From positions 4,030,001 to 4,094,000 of the forward strand of contig NZ_CP135079.1 of the NCBI RefSeq assembly GCF_032121415.1: a stretch of 64,000 nt of DNA. Direction: 5' to 3'. The notes under the pieces were generated by a model. The model had not been told where the DNA came from. It did not search any database and was given only the letters and a program-made list of their open reading frames with translations. The stretch is from Streptomyces parvus (GTDB taxonomy: Bacteria; Actinomycetota; Actinomycetes; Streptomycetales; Streptomycetaceae). This document shows, piece after piece, positions 7,713-15,977 of the stretch (position 1 is the first letter of the stretch; every line of letters begins with the position of its first letter). A program made the translations under genes and the position numbers.

Positions 7713-10130
7713 GTGGTGGAGCAGCTGACGCAGCACGACCCGAGACGGATCGGCCCGTTCGAGGTGCTGGGACGACTCGGCGCCGGCGGCATGGGGCTGG
7801 TCTATCTCGCCCGCTCGGCGTCCGGCCGGCGGGTGGCGATCAAGACGGTGCGGACCGAGCTCGCCGAGGACCAGCTCTTCCGGGTCCGCTTCACGCGCGA
7901 GGTCGAGGCCGCCCGCGCCGTCAGCGGGTTCTACACCGCCGCCGTGGTCGACGCCGACCCGCGCGCCGCCGTGCCCTGGCTCGCCACCGCCTACGTGCCC
8001 GCGCCCTCGCTCGAGGAGATAGTGAACGAGTGCGGTCCCATGCCGACGCAGGCCGTGCGCTGGCTGGCCGCCGGTATCGCCGAAGCTCTCCAGTCCATCC
8101 ACGGCGCGGGCCTCGTCCACCGCGACCTGAAGCCGTCCAACGTCCTCGTCGTCGAGGACGGCCCCCGGGTGATCGACTTCGGTATCGCCTCCGGCGTCTC
8201 CAACACCCGCCTGACGATGACGAACGTCGCCGTCGGCACACCCGCGTACATGTCGCCCGAACAGGCCCGGGACTCCCGCAGCGTCACCGGGGCCAGCGAC
8301 ATCTTCTCGCTCGGCTCCACCCTGGTCTTCGCCGCCACCGGACACGCGCCCTTCCACGGGGCCAACCCGGTCGAGACGGTGTTCATGCTGCTGCGCGAGG
8401 GCCCCGACCTGGAAGGGCTGCCCGACGACCTGCGGCCGCTGATCGAGTCCTGCATGCAGATGGACGCCACCCAGCGGCCCAGCCCCGCCGACCTCCAGGC
8501 CCAGCTCGCCCCGCACCTCTTCGCCTCCGGCAGCGACGACAGCGGTACGGCGTCGGCCTGGCTGCCGTCCAGGGCCACCGCGATGATCGATGCGCGCCGG
8601 GGCGGCGGGCGGACCGCGCCGCCGGCGGCCCCCGTCTCACCCCCGCCGCCCCCCAGGGCCCCGGAGCGGGACACCGCCTGGCGCAGCGGGGCCGATCTGC
8701 GCTCGCCCTCCCCGCTGGCCTCGCCCTCGCCGATGTCCGGCGGGACCGCCCCGGCCCCCTCGGCGGGACCGTCCGCGGCTGCCGACAGCGGGCCCGTCCA
8801 GCTGCCCGGCGCGAAGGTGCCGATCGGCCCCGGACCGCGTGCCGGGGACGGGCGCGGGGCGGCCGCCGCGCACCCGGCCCCCGCGACCGGCTGGGTCCGC
8901 CCGCCCGCCGGGGCCAACGGCTCGTCCGCCGGGGCCACGGCGCCGGCCTCCCCCGTCCCGGCCCCGGGCCCCGCCCCGGACGCCGCCGCCCCCGACCGCT
9001 GGCGGCCCTGGCGGTTCCGCATGTCCAACGACGTGTGGGGCACTCCCGTCGTCTCAGGCGATCTGCTGTACGTGACGTCCTTCGAGGTCCACGCGTTGGA
9101 CGTGGGCAACGGCCGACGCCAGTTCAAGACCCGGGACGTGGCCTGGGCGATGGCCGTCGAGGGCGGCAGGATCCACGCGTCGGACGGCCCCTCGCTCTAC
9201 GCGCTGGACGCCATGACCGGCGCGGAGCAGTGGCGCCTGTCGACCGACGCCTGGGTGTACGCCCTCAAGTCCGACCGGGGCACGGTCCTGACCGCGACCC
9301 GGGGCGGCGGTGTGCAGGGCTGGGAGGCGTCCAGCGGCGAGAAGCTGTGGGAAGTCACCGGCGCGCAGACCGACTTCGAGACGGCGGAGGCCGGGCCGGT
9401 CATCCACGACGGCACGGTGTACGTCTGGCAGGACGCCCGGCTCCGCGCGCTGGACGCCCGTACGGGCCGGGAGCGCTGGTCGTACCCGATCGGCGACGCG
9501 GCCTCCTGCGGCGGTGTCCCGGTCCGGGTCACCCCGGCCGGCGACGGCTACGTCTACATCGCGGCGGGCGCCCGGGTGCTGGCGGTGGAGACCGGCTCCG
9601 GCCGGGTGCGCTGGCACTTCGAGGCCCCGGCGGTCTTCCTCTCCCCGCCCGCGTTCGCGCCGGGTCCGGCGGTGACCGGCGGCGGGGTGTACCTCGCGGA
9701 CTACCTCGGCACGGTGTACGCGCTCGACGCGACGACCGGCAAGGACCGCTGGCGGATCGCCACGGAGTCCCGCTCCTCGATCGAACCGGTGCTGGTCGCG
9801 GTGGGCAACGTGCATGTCGGCAGCGGCAGCGCGCTGTACACCCTGGACGCGGTCACCGGCACCCCGAAGTGGCGCTTCGCGGCGGGCGGCGACGTGGTGG
9901 GCGCGCCGGTGGTGGCGGACGGCCGGGTCCACTTCGGCTCGGCGGACCACGTGCTGTACACCCTGGACGCGGCGGGCGGCCAGCTCCGCTGGAAGCTGGC
10001 GACGGGCGGCGAGATCACGGGCTCGCCCGTGGCCCAGGGGGGCGTGGTGTACGCCTGCAGCAAGGACCGCTGCGTGTACGCGCTGGACGCGCTGAAGGGC
10101 ACGGGCACGGGGAACCGGGCGCGGACCTGA
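7713..10130 (+). CDS. afsK: AfsK-type serine/threonine protein kinase with PQQ-like propeller
   Basis: From the GTG at 7713 (GGGGAGG site 10 bases upstream) the protein is 805 residues, close to the 799 I recall for S. coelicolor AfsK. The N-terminal kinase domain has a Gly-rich loop (GRLGAGGMG), catalytic Lys44, HRDLKPSN at 136-143 and DFG at 155-157. A Pro/Ala-rich linker (about 290-425) follows. A C-terminal propeller of repeated YALDAxTGxxxW units fills about 430-805. No membrane segment is obvious. AfsK phosphorylates AfsR on Ser/Thr and thereby raises afsS transcription; afsR and afsS lie 2-5 kb away. An upstream ATG at 7569 is unlikely because that extension is low-complexity and has no ribosome site. 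Confidence 0.9.
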   Translation: MVEQLTQHDPRRIGPFEVLGRLGAGGMGLVYLARSASGRRVAIKTVRTELAEDQLFRVRFTREVEAARAVSGFYTAAVVDADPRAAVPWLATAYVPAPSLEEIVNECGPMPTQAVRWLAAGIAEALQSIHGAGLVHRDLKPSNVLVVEDGPRVIDFGIASGVSNTRLTMTNVAVGTPAYMSPEQARDSRSVTGASDIFSLGSTLVFAATGHAPFHGANPVETVFMLLREGPDLEGLPDDLRPLIESCMQMDATQRPSPADLQAQLAPHLFASGSDDSGTASAWLPSRATAMIDARRGGGRTAPPAAPVSPPPPPRAPERDTAWRSGADLRSPSPLASPSPMSGGTAPAPSAGPSAAADSGPVQLPGAKVPIGPGPRAGDGRGAAAAHPAPATGWVRPPAGANGSSAGATAPASPVPAPGPAPDAAAPDRWRPWRFRMSNDVWGTPVVSGDLLYVTSFEVHALDVGNGRRQFKTRDVAWAMAVEGGRIHASDGPSLYALDAMTGAEQWRLSTDAWVYALKSDRGTVLTATRGGGVQGWEASSGEKLWEVTGAQTDFETAEAGPVIHDGTVYVWQDARLRALDARTGRERWSYPIGDAASCGGVPVRVTPAGDGYVYIAAGARVLAVETGSGRVRWHFEAPAVFLSPPAFAPGPAVTGGGVYLADYLGTVYALDATTGKDRWRIATESRSSIEPVLVAVGNVHVGSGSALYTLDAVTGTPKWRFAAGGDVVGAPVVADGRVHFGSADHVLYTLDAAGGQLRWKLATGGEITGSPVAQGGVVYACSKDRCVYALDALKGTGTGNRART

Positions 10131-10144
10131 GCGGCCTCTTTCTG

Positions 10145-10288
10145 CCCTCGATCGCCGGACGGGCCTGATGGTCCCGCCCGCCCGGCGCACCCCCAGCCTG
10201 TCCGCCGTTTGAGGACGGAACCCTTGCTGGGGAGGGCGGTGAGCCTGCGTGATTCCAGCCCGTCCGGCGTTTGAGGACGGAACCCTTG
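10145..10288. repeat. Three copies of a Streptomyces GTCCGGCGTTTGAGGAC-type intergenic repeat
   Basis: Two direct copies (10193-10226 and 10255-10288) share CCGTTTGAGGACGGAACCC or GGCGTTTGAGGACGGAACCC. A shorter inverted copy at 10145-10167 reads GATCGCCGGACGGGC. Such elements are scattered between convergent genes in many Streptomyces genomes. Here they lie between afsK and the converging membrane-protein gene and can fold into terminator-like hairpins. Confidence 0.75.
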
Positions 10289-10301
10289 GCGGGGGCGGGC
10301 G

Positions 10302-10928
10302 TCAACCCTGCGGAGGCGGCGGCCGGTAGGGCGGGTGCACCGGGTCACGGGGGTCCGGCCCCGTGTACGGGTCCACCTCCGGCTCCGGCCACGGCGACGT
10401 CTGCACGGACATCCCCGGCTCCTGCGTCGGCGGCCACGTGTCCACCTGATCCGCCGCCGGCACGGCGAACGGCTCCACCGGCTCCCGCTCCCGCACCGCC
10501 CTCCGCTGCCGCCGCCCCCGTCGGCCGCTCATCAGCAACGCCCCGATCAGCATCAGCACCCCGCCCGCCAGCGCATTGGCCACCCCCACCCGCACCCCCG
10601 CCCCGTCCCCGCCCACCACCAGCGACCCCGCCGCCTGCCCCTGCCGGATCATCCACAGGATCGTGAAGCCCAGCACCACCAGGCCCGCGAGGGCGACCAT
10701 GAGCCGCGACCGGAGCACCACGCCCGCGATCACCAGCAGCGCCGCCCCCAGGAACGGCAGCAGGATCGAGACCAGCACCCCCGACTCCACGGGGGTGATC
10801 CCCTCGAAGAGGTCCCGCGCCCGGTAGTCGCGCCCGGCCCGGCCGCCGTACCAGTCGCGGAACGGGCTCAGCACGGCGGAGGCGGCGCCGGCCAGGGCGA
10901 CGAGGGAGCCGAGGACGTTGCGGATCAT
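10302..10928 (-). CDS. Membrane protein of unknown function
   Basis: This 208-residue protein has about four membrane segments (roughly 1-22, 48-70, 76-96 and 118-136). A basic RRGRRQRR stretch and a Pro-rich cytoplasmic tail rich in P, D and Y follow. The segment SPFRDWYGGRAGRDYRARDL between the first two helices may be an extracellular loop. I do not recognise the family by function. It converges on afsK and is separated from it by the repeat cluster. Confidence 0.7.
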   Translation of the reverse strand: MIRNVLGSLVALAGAASAVLSPFRDWYGGRAGRDYRARDLFEGITPVESGVLVSILLPFLGAALLVIAGVVLRSRLMVALAGLVVLGFTILWMIRQGQAAGSLVVGGDGAGVRVGVANALAGGVLMLIGALLMSGRRGRRQRRAVREREPVEPFAVPAADQVDTWPPTQEPGMSVQTSPWPEPEVDPYTGPDPRDPVHPPYRPPPPQG

Positions 10929-11124
10929 CGTCAGGCCTCCAGGGGCGTACGTGAACGGGCCCCGGCACCGACGCTACGCCGGGACGATCACCCCCGCCAC
11001 GCAGACCATGACCGGACCGTGACAGGGTCATGACGTGAACATGGGGTCGCGCACGGCATGCTGAGGGTCACGACGCACGCCGACGGTGCGACGTAGGCAT
11101 CGACACCCAAGGGGGGCTGCATCC

Positions 11125-11652
11125 ATGATGCGGCGACAGATGAAGCTCGCGGCGGTCCTGGTCGTGGTGGTGCTCGCGCTCACCGGATTCTCGACCGCCA
11201 GCAGCGGCGGCAAGGGCAGGAGCGGCAAGAGCAGCAGCTCGGGCGGCGGTGGCTGCTCCAGCTCGAAGAAGAGCAACAACGGCTACCGCGACACGGACTA
11301 CGACGACGACTACGACGACTCCTCGTCCTCCGGTTCGTCCGGCTCCTACGGAACCCCGACGCCCACCGCCTCCGACGCCCCCGCCGTCCGGGTGATCCGC
11401 TGTGCCACGCCGCGCAAGGGCAAGCGCAAGGCGGTCACCTCGTCGCTGGTCGAGCTGCGGGCGAACGAGCCGGGCTCGCAGGCGTACGAGATCGACGTGC
11501 GGTTCGTCGACGCCCTGGGCCAGACGGTGGACACCGCCGAGACCACGGCGAACCTCGACGGCGGCGAGGTGCGCACCCTCACCGTGCGGATGGAGAGCCC
11601 CGGCAAGGTGTCCCGGGTCAAGCGCTGCGAAGTGACCGCGGTGGCGCTCTGA
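11125..11652 (+). CDS. Secreted low-complexity protein
   Basis: The 175-residue protein has an N-terminal signal (MMRRQMKLAAVLVVVVLALT) and then Ser/Gly/Lys-rich and Asp/Tyr-rich tracts to about residue 85 (GYRDTDYDDDYDD). A compact C-terminal domain (about 90-175) follows, with two Cys residues that could form a disulfide. There is no lipobox. The ATG at 11125 follows an AAGGGGGG site; a second ATG comes directly after. The C-terminal domain looks like a small beta-sandwich. Function is unknown. Confidence 0.7.
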   Translation: MMRRQMKLAAVLVVVVLALTGFSTASSGGKGRSGKSSSSGGGGCSSSKKSNNGYRDTDYDDDYDDSSSSGSSGSYGTPTPTASDAPAVRVIRCATPRKGKRKAVTSSLVELRANEPGSQAYEIDVRFVDALGQTVDTAETTANLDGGEVRTLTVRMESPGKVSRVKRCEVTAVAL

Positions 11653-11691
11653 GCCGACGCGGCCCGACCACGCCGGGGCGACGGGCGGGGA

Positions 11692-12171
11692 TCACCGCAC
11701 CCGGGGCACCCCGCCGCCGCCCCGCCCCGCGCCCCGCGCCTCGAACAGCTCCGCCTGCCGGTCCGGGGGCAGGTTGCCGAGGGCGAACAGCCCCGGTGCC
11801 TGGGCCATCGCCTGGGTCCTGGCCGCCTCCTTCGCGGACCACACCGCCCGGACCGTGCCCTGCACCGCGTCCGTGGGGTGGCCGGCGATCACGGCCGCCG
11901 ACCGCAGCGCCGCCGCCACCGCTCCGCCCGGCTCCGTCACCTCGCTGACCAGCCCGACCGCGTACGCCCGCGCGGCGCTCACCCGTTCCGCGGTGCCCAT
12001 CAGGGACATCCGGGCGACCTCCCCCGGCTTCCACAGGTCGTTCGCCTTGGGCCCGATGCGCAGGAGCGGGTCGTCGACGGCGTACGGGGAGGGAGGCTGC
12101 GGTACCTCGGCCCCCCGGTCGATCCCGGTGCAGAAGGCGCGCGTTCCGGCTCCGGCGGCTTCACCGTGCGG
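11692..12171 (-). pseudogene. Enoyl-CoA hydratase remnant with N-terminal loss and internal deletion
   Basis: One minus-strand frame is open after a TAG at 12172-12174. It reads AGTRAFCTGIDRGAEVPQPP...DDPLLRIGPKANDLWKP and then directly GEVARMSLMGTAERVSAARA...GLVSEVTEPGG to the stop at 11692. A normal crotonase should have about 50-60 residues with the GG oxyanion-hole region between KANDLWKP and GEVARM, and about 70 more residues at the N-terminus. Both are missing, so the protein would be inactive. It is another trace of the CoA-catabolism cluster. Confidence 0.75.
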
Positions 12172-12358
12172 CTAGGTGGTGAAGGGGGAGCTGCGGGGGC
12201 GGGGCAGGGCAGGGTGCGCGGCCTGGAGACCCCCCCCGGGACACGGGTGAGGGGCCCGAGCGTTTCCCCCGTCTCGGGCCCCTCACACATTCCCCCGTAC
12301 CGCGACCGCGGCGGCTCCCCCTCGGCGTCGCCGTGATCGCTCCCCCTTGGGCCCCCGC

Positions 12359-12538
12359 TCAGCGCGGGTCCGGCCCCGTCATGTGGCTGTCCAAGGGCTT
12401 GACCGTGGGCTCGCCCGTCATGTGGCTGTCCAAGGGCTTGACCGTGGGCTCGCCCGTCATGTGGCTGTCCTCGGGCTTGATGTCGCCCGCCGTCCCGGGC
12501 TGAGCCTGGGGCGGCTTGATGTTCTTCGCTTCGCTCAT
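12359..12538 (-). CDS. afsS: AfsS-type small sigma-like regulatory protein
   Basis: A 59-codon gene starting at the ATG at 12538 and ending at 12359. It contains three DSHM repeats, each in the setting (V/I)KP(L/E)DSHMTG(E)P. S. coelicolor AfsS (63 residues) carries three T-x2-D-N-H-M-P-x2-P-A repeats required for stimulating antibiotic production. Size, repeat number and position downstream of afsR on the same strand all match. The gene is too short for many gene finders. A CGGAG ribosome site lies a few bases upstream. Expression is probably driven by phosphorylated AfsR at the repeats at 12706-12727. Confidence 0.85.
   Translation of the reverse strand: MSEAKNIKPPQAQPGTAGDIKPEDSHMTGEPTVKPLDSHMTGEPTVKPLDSHMTGPDPR
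12378..12470. repeat. 39-base tandem repeat inside afsS
   Basis: Two perfect 39-base copies (12378-12416 and 12417-12455) are followed by a 15-base partial copy (12456-12470). The unit is 13 codons and adds one DSHM motif each time. The perfect identity suggests recent duplication or slippage that can change the repeat number without breaking the frame. Confidence 0.9.
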
Positions 12539-12576
12539 GGGCGGACTCCGTTACTCGGTGCATGGATGGTTGGCGA

Positions 12577-12616
12577 AGCCCGTCCGGCTGCTCCCCCGTG
12601 GGCTGCCGGACGGGCT
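12577..12616 (-). terminator. Hairpin in the afsS leader (attenuator or terminator)
   Basis: AGCCCGTCCGGC and GCCGGACGGGCT form a perfect 12-bp stem with a 16-base loop. It lies between the putative afsS promoter and the afsS start, whose ATG is about 39 bases downstream. It may stop read-through from afsR, or it may attenuate afsS. There is no U-run. Confidence 0.6.
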
Positions 12617-12705
12617 ATTCAGAGCCGTTCACCTTAGTGCTCGGTTCCACTGCAGAAACGCCTGCCCCCCGACGCGACGTGTCGACGGGAGCAAGACTGC
12701 ACGCC

Positions 12706-12727
12706 GTCGATAAACGAACGATGAACG
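12706..12727 (-). promoter_or_regulatory. Tandem 11-base direct repeats, likely AfsR (PhoP) operator of afsS
   Basis: On the minus strand CGTTCATCGTT is followed immediately by CGTTTATCGAC, two 11-base units matching at 8 positions. AfsR, a SARP-type activator, binds direct repeats at the -35 of afsS, and PhoP boxes have the same 11-base spacing. The repeats start 5 bases after the afsR stop codon and about 170 bases upstream of afsS. Confidence 0.65.
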
Positions 12728-12732
12728 TGCTG

Positions 12733-15696
12733 TCAGCCCTCGCTGGGGGACCTCGTCGACGAGAGCAGACGCGAGACGGACTCGCTCTCAGGAGCCTTCA
12801 GTTGCTCGAAGACGGAGAACGCCTCCCGCCAGCAGACCTGTGCCCGGTCGGCCTGCCCTATGCCGTGCAGCGCCTGGCCCAGCACGGTGAGCACATTGGC
12901 GCGGCGCCACTCTCCCCCTATGTGGAGCAGGACGGTGAGAGCCTGCTCCGCCAGGGCGGCCGCCTGTGCCGGTTGCTCTGCGGTGAGTTGGACCTCGGCC
13001 AGACGGAACAGCGTCATCCCCTCCCAGAGACGCTGGCGGCTTTCCCGGAACACGGCCAGGGCTTCGGTGAGCCGCCCCACCGCCTCTTCCGGCCGGTTCG
13101 CACGTGCCAGAGCCAGCCCCAAGGCGTAGCGGCCGTTCGCCAGCCGCAGAGTGAGGCCCATGCGGTTGTAGAGAGCCACGCCCTCCTCTGCCAGCTTCAC
13201 CGCACTGTCGGTCCGGCCCATGGCGAGATGCACGCGGGAGAGGTTGCACAGAGCACTGGCCTCCCCTGCTTGGTTCCCGTCTGCGCGAAACGCCGTGCAA
13301 GCCTGCCTCAGCAGAGTCTCGGCCTCGCCCTGCTGGTTGCGGTAACCGGCGATGATTCCCAGCTCGTTCGGCGCATTGCAGTGCGTCCACACATCGTCCA
13401 CCAACGGGGCGAGCGATATGGCCCTGCGAGCCTCGTCCTCCGCCTGGTCGAAACGACCAGCCATGCTGTGCACCTGCGCGAGCGTCGTCCGCGCCCGGGC
13501 CTCGGCGTACGGGTCGCCGACGGCCACGGCCGCGTCCCTCACCACCGTGGCCGCGGACTCGAACTGACGGGCGTTCGCACCGGACTCGGCGAGATCCTTC
13601 GAAGCCAGCAGCAGACCCACCGCCCGCCGGACCGACGCGGCGCCGCGACTCTGCTGCACGCAGGCGAGCAGGCACCCCGCCTCCGTGTACAGCCAGTCCA
13701 GGGCCCTTCTGCGGTCGGTGAACAAGAGTCCCTCGTACTCCGTCACTTCCAGGTGGTCCACGGTCCGGTCCCCCGGCCGCTCCAGCGCATAGACCCCCGC
13801 CGCCGTGGCCAGATAGAAGTCCAGCAGCCGCGACAACGCCGACTCCCGCTCCACCGCCCGCTCGTCCCGCTCCGCGCATGCACGCGCGTAGAGGCGCACC
13901 AGGTCGTGGTAGCGGTAGCGGCCCGGGGCGGCGGATTCCACCAGGCTCGTGTCGACCAGGGCCTCCAGGAGGTCCTCCGCCGCGTGCGGGTCCAGGTTCA
14001 GCAGGGCCGCGGCCGCGGCGAGGGAGATGTCCGGGCCGTCCGCGAGGCCCAGGAGGCGGAAGGCGCGGGCCTGGGCCGGTTCCAGTTGGCCGTAGCCGAG
14101 TTCGAACGTGGCCTTCACCGCGAGGTCCCCCGCCTGGAGCTCGTCCAGGCGGCGCCGCTCGTCCGCGAGCTTCGCGGCGAGGACCGACACCGTCCAGGTG
14201 CGGCGCGCCGCCAGGCGGGAGGCGGCGATGCGGATGGCCAGGGGCAGGAAGCCGCACGCGGCCACCACGTCCAGGGCCGCCTCCCGCTCCGCGCCCACCC
14301 GCTCCGCGCCCACGATCCGGGTGAAGAGCTGGAGCGCCTCCTCCGGCGACATCACGTCCAGGTCCACCAGATGCGCCCCGGCCAGGTCCACCATCCGCAC
14401 CCGGCTCGTCACGAGCGCCGCGCACCCCGGCGTACCGGGCAGCAACGGGCGGATCTGGGCCGCGTCGTGGGCGTTGTCCAGGAGGATCAGGATGCGGCGG
14501 CCGTCCAGTGTCGACCGGTACAGCGCGGCCCGCTCGTGCAGCGTGTCCGGGATCGCCGATTCCGCCGTACCGAGGGCGCGCAGGAACGAGCCGAGGACCG
14601 TCTCCGGCTCGGCCGCCCGCGCCCCCGCGCCCTGGAGGTCGACGTACAGCTGTCCGTCCGGGAAGTGTCTGCGGGCCTGGTGGGCGACGTGCACGGCGAG
14701 GGTGGTCTTGCCCACGCCCCCGATCCCCGCCACCGCGGAGACCGCCATGACCGAGCCTTCGGCCGTGGCCAGCCGGCTGCCCAGCTCCGCCACGAACGCG
14801 GACCGGCCGGTGAAGTCGGGCACGGTGGCGGGGAGCTGCGCCGGCCTCAACGGCGCGGGCGCGGGAGCCGGTTCGTCCGCCGGGCGGGCCAGCTCCTCGT
14901 CGGCGCGCAGGATCCGCTGCTGGAGCTGGGCCAGTTCGGGTCGCGGATCCACCCCCAGCTCCTCCGCGAGGAGCCGCCGCGTGTCCGCGTACACCGCGAG
15001 CGCCTCGGCCTGCCGGCCGCTGCGGTACAGCGCCACCATCAGCAGCTCGCGCAGCCGCTCCCGCAGCGGGTGCGCCGCGGTGAGCGCGGTCAGTTCGGAG
15101 ACCGCCTCCGCGTGGCAGCCGACCTCCAGGTCCAGGTCGAGCCGCGTCTCGGTGAGCTGGAGCCGCCACTCCTCCAGCCGGGTCCGCTGGTTGTCCGCGT
15201 ACGGGCCGGGAACGGAGGCCAGCGCCTCGCCGTCCCACAGGCCCAGCACCTTGTTGATCAGGGTGCGCGCCTGGCACCGGTCCCCGGACGCCCGCGCCTT
15301 CTCCGCCTCGGCCGCCAGGTCCTGGGCCAGGGTGAGATCCAGCGCGCCCCGGCCGATCCGGATCGCGTACCCGCCCGACTCGCTCACCAGCGTGTCCTGG
15401 CCCAGGATCTTGCGCAGCCGGGAGGCGTACGTCCGGATCGTGGCCAGCGCCTGTGAGGGCGGGGCCTCGCCCCAGAACGCGTCGATCAGCTCGCCCGCGG
15501 TGGCCGTCCGCCCCTCGCGCAGCAGCAGCGCGGTCAGCAGGGCGCGCTGCTGGGGCGAGCCGGAGGAGAGCAGCTCCGAGCCCCGCCAGGCCCGTACGGG
15601 GCCGAGCACGGTGAACCTGAGGGCGTCCGCCGTACCCGGTTTCTCCGGAGCACGCTGCTCCGGTACGCGCACGCGTGGCCCGCTGTCACGGTCCAT
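12733..15696 (-). CDS. afsR: AfsR-type SARP/NB-ARC/TPR global regulator
   Basis: The protein (987 residues) is close to the 993 residues I recall for S. coelicolor AfsR. An OmpR-type winged helix (about 27-115) and a bacterial transcriptional-activator domain (about 120-265) form the SARP part. An NB-ARC ATPase domain has a Walker A GIGGVGKTT at 324-332. A C-terminal TPR array (about 690-980) follows. The ATG at 15696 follows an AGGGGG site and gives the AfsR-like start with PRVRVPEQR. AfsK-phosphorylated AfsR binds DNA and activates afsS, which is the next gene downstream. An upstream extension to 15945 in the same frame is not supported by any start site. Confidence 0.9.
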   Translation of the reverse strand: MDRDSGPRVRVPEQRAPEKPGTADALRFTVLGPVRAWRGSELLSSGSPQQRALLTALLLREGRTATAGELIDAFWGEAPPSQALATIRTYASRLRKILGQDTLVSESGGYAIRIGRGALDLTLAQDLAAEAEKARASGDRCQARTLINKVLGLWDGEALASVPGPYADNQRTRLEEWRLQLTETRLDLDLEVGCHAEAVSELTALTAAHPLRERLRELLMVALYRSGRQAEALAVYADTRRLLAEELGVDPRPELAQLQQRILRADEELARPADEPAPAPAPLRPAQLPATVPDFTGRSAFVAELGSRLATAEGSVMAVSAVAGIGGVGKTTLAVHVAHQARRHFPDGQLYVDLQGAGARAAEPETVLGSFLRALGTAESAIPDTLHERAALYRSTLDGRRILILLDNAHDAAQIRPLLPGTPGCAALVTSRVRMVDLAGAHLVDLDVMSPEEALQLFTRIVGAERVGAEREAALDVVAACGFLPLAIRIAASRLAARRTWTVSVLAAKLADERRRLDELQAGDLAVKATFELGYGQLEPAQARAFRLLGLADGPDISLAAAAALLNLDPHAAEDLLEALVDTSLVESAAPGRYRYHDLVRLYARACAERDERAVERESALSRLLDFYLATAAGVYALERPGDRTVDHLEVTEYEGLLFTDRRRALDWLYTEAGCLLACVQQSRGAASVRRAVGLLLASKDLAESGANARQFESAATVVRDAAVAVGDPYAEARARTTLAQVHSMAGRFDQAEDEARRAISLAPLVDDVWTHCNAPNELGIIAGYRNQQGEAETLLRQACTAFRADGNQAGEASALCNLSRVHLAMGRTDSAVKLAEEGVALYNRMGLTLRLANGRYALGLALARANRPEEAVGRLTEALAVFRESRQRLWEGMTLFRLAEVQLTAEQPAQAAALAEQALTVLLHIGGEWRRANVLTVLGQALHGIGQADRAQVCWREAFSVFEQLKAPESESVSRLLSSTRSPSEG

Positions 15697-15977
15697 TGAT
15701 GCCCCCTGTCCTGCTCGCCTGCCGGTCCCGCTCGTCTGCGGATCCTGCCGGTGGTGCCCGCGCCCGAATGTCCGCCGTGCGCCGAAGTGCGGTGTGCATC
15801 CGGATGGCGCGGTACCGCTGGTATCGCGCTCAACAGTCTGCCTTGTCTCGGGCGGGCTCGTCAGCAATGGGTGACGCTCTGCACAAGCCCTCGACAACGA
15901 TTCGGGAACCATGCCCCGTTCCGGACTCGGCGCGAATGCCGGCACGTGAACTGACGGCTCGTCGGATCGGCGCTGCC

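Noticed and set aside
9054..10190. Long minus-strand frames opposite afsK
   Set aside because: Typical antisense shadows of GC-rich codons with regular repeats mirroring the propeller units.
12378..12470. CRISPR-like array
   Set aside because: The repeats are directly adjacent without spacers and lie in frame inside afsS.
12347..12637. Plus-strand frame with repeated RHVAVQGLDRGLA units
   Set aside because: It is the complement of the afsS repeats; only the minus strand matches AfsS in size, motif and position.
12562..15456. 964-residue plus-strand frame opposite afsR
   Set aside because: Low-complexity His/Arg/Gln-rich shadow of afsR codons; no domain or ribosome site.
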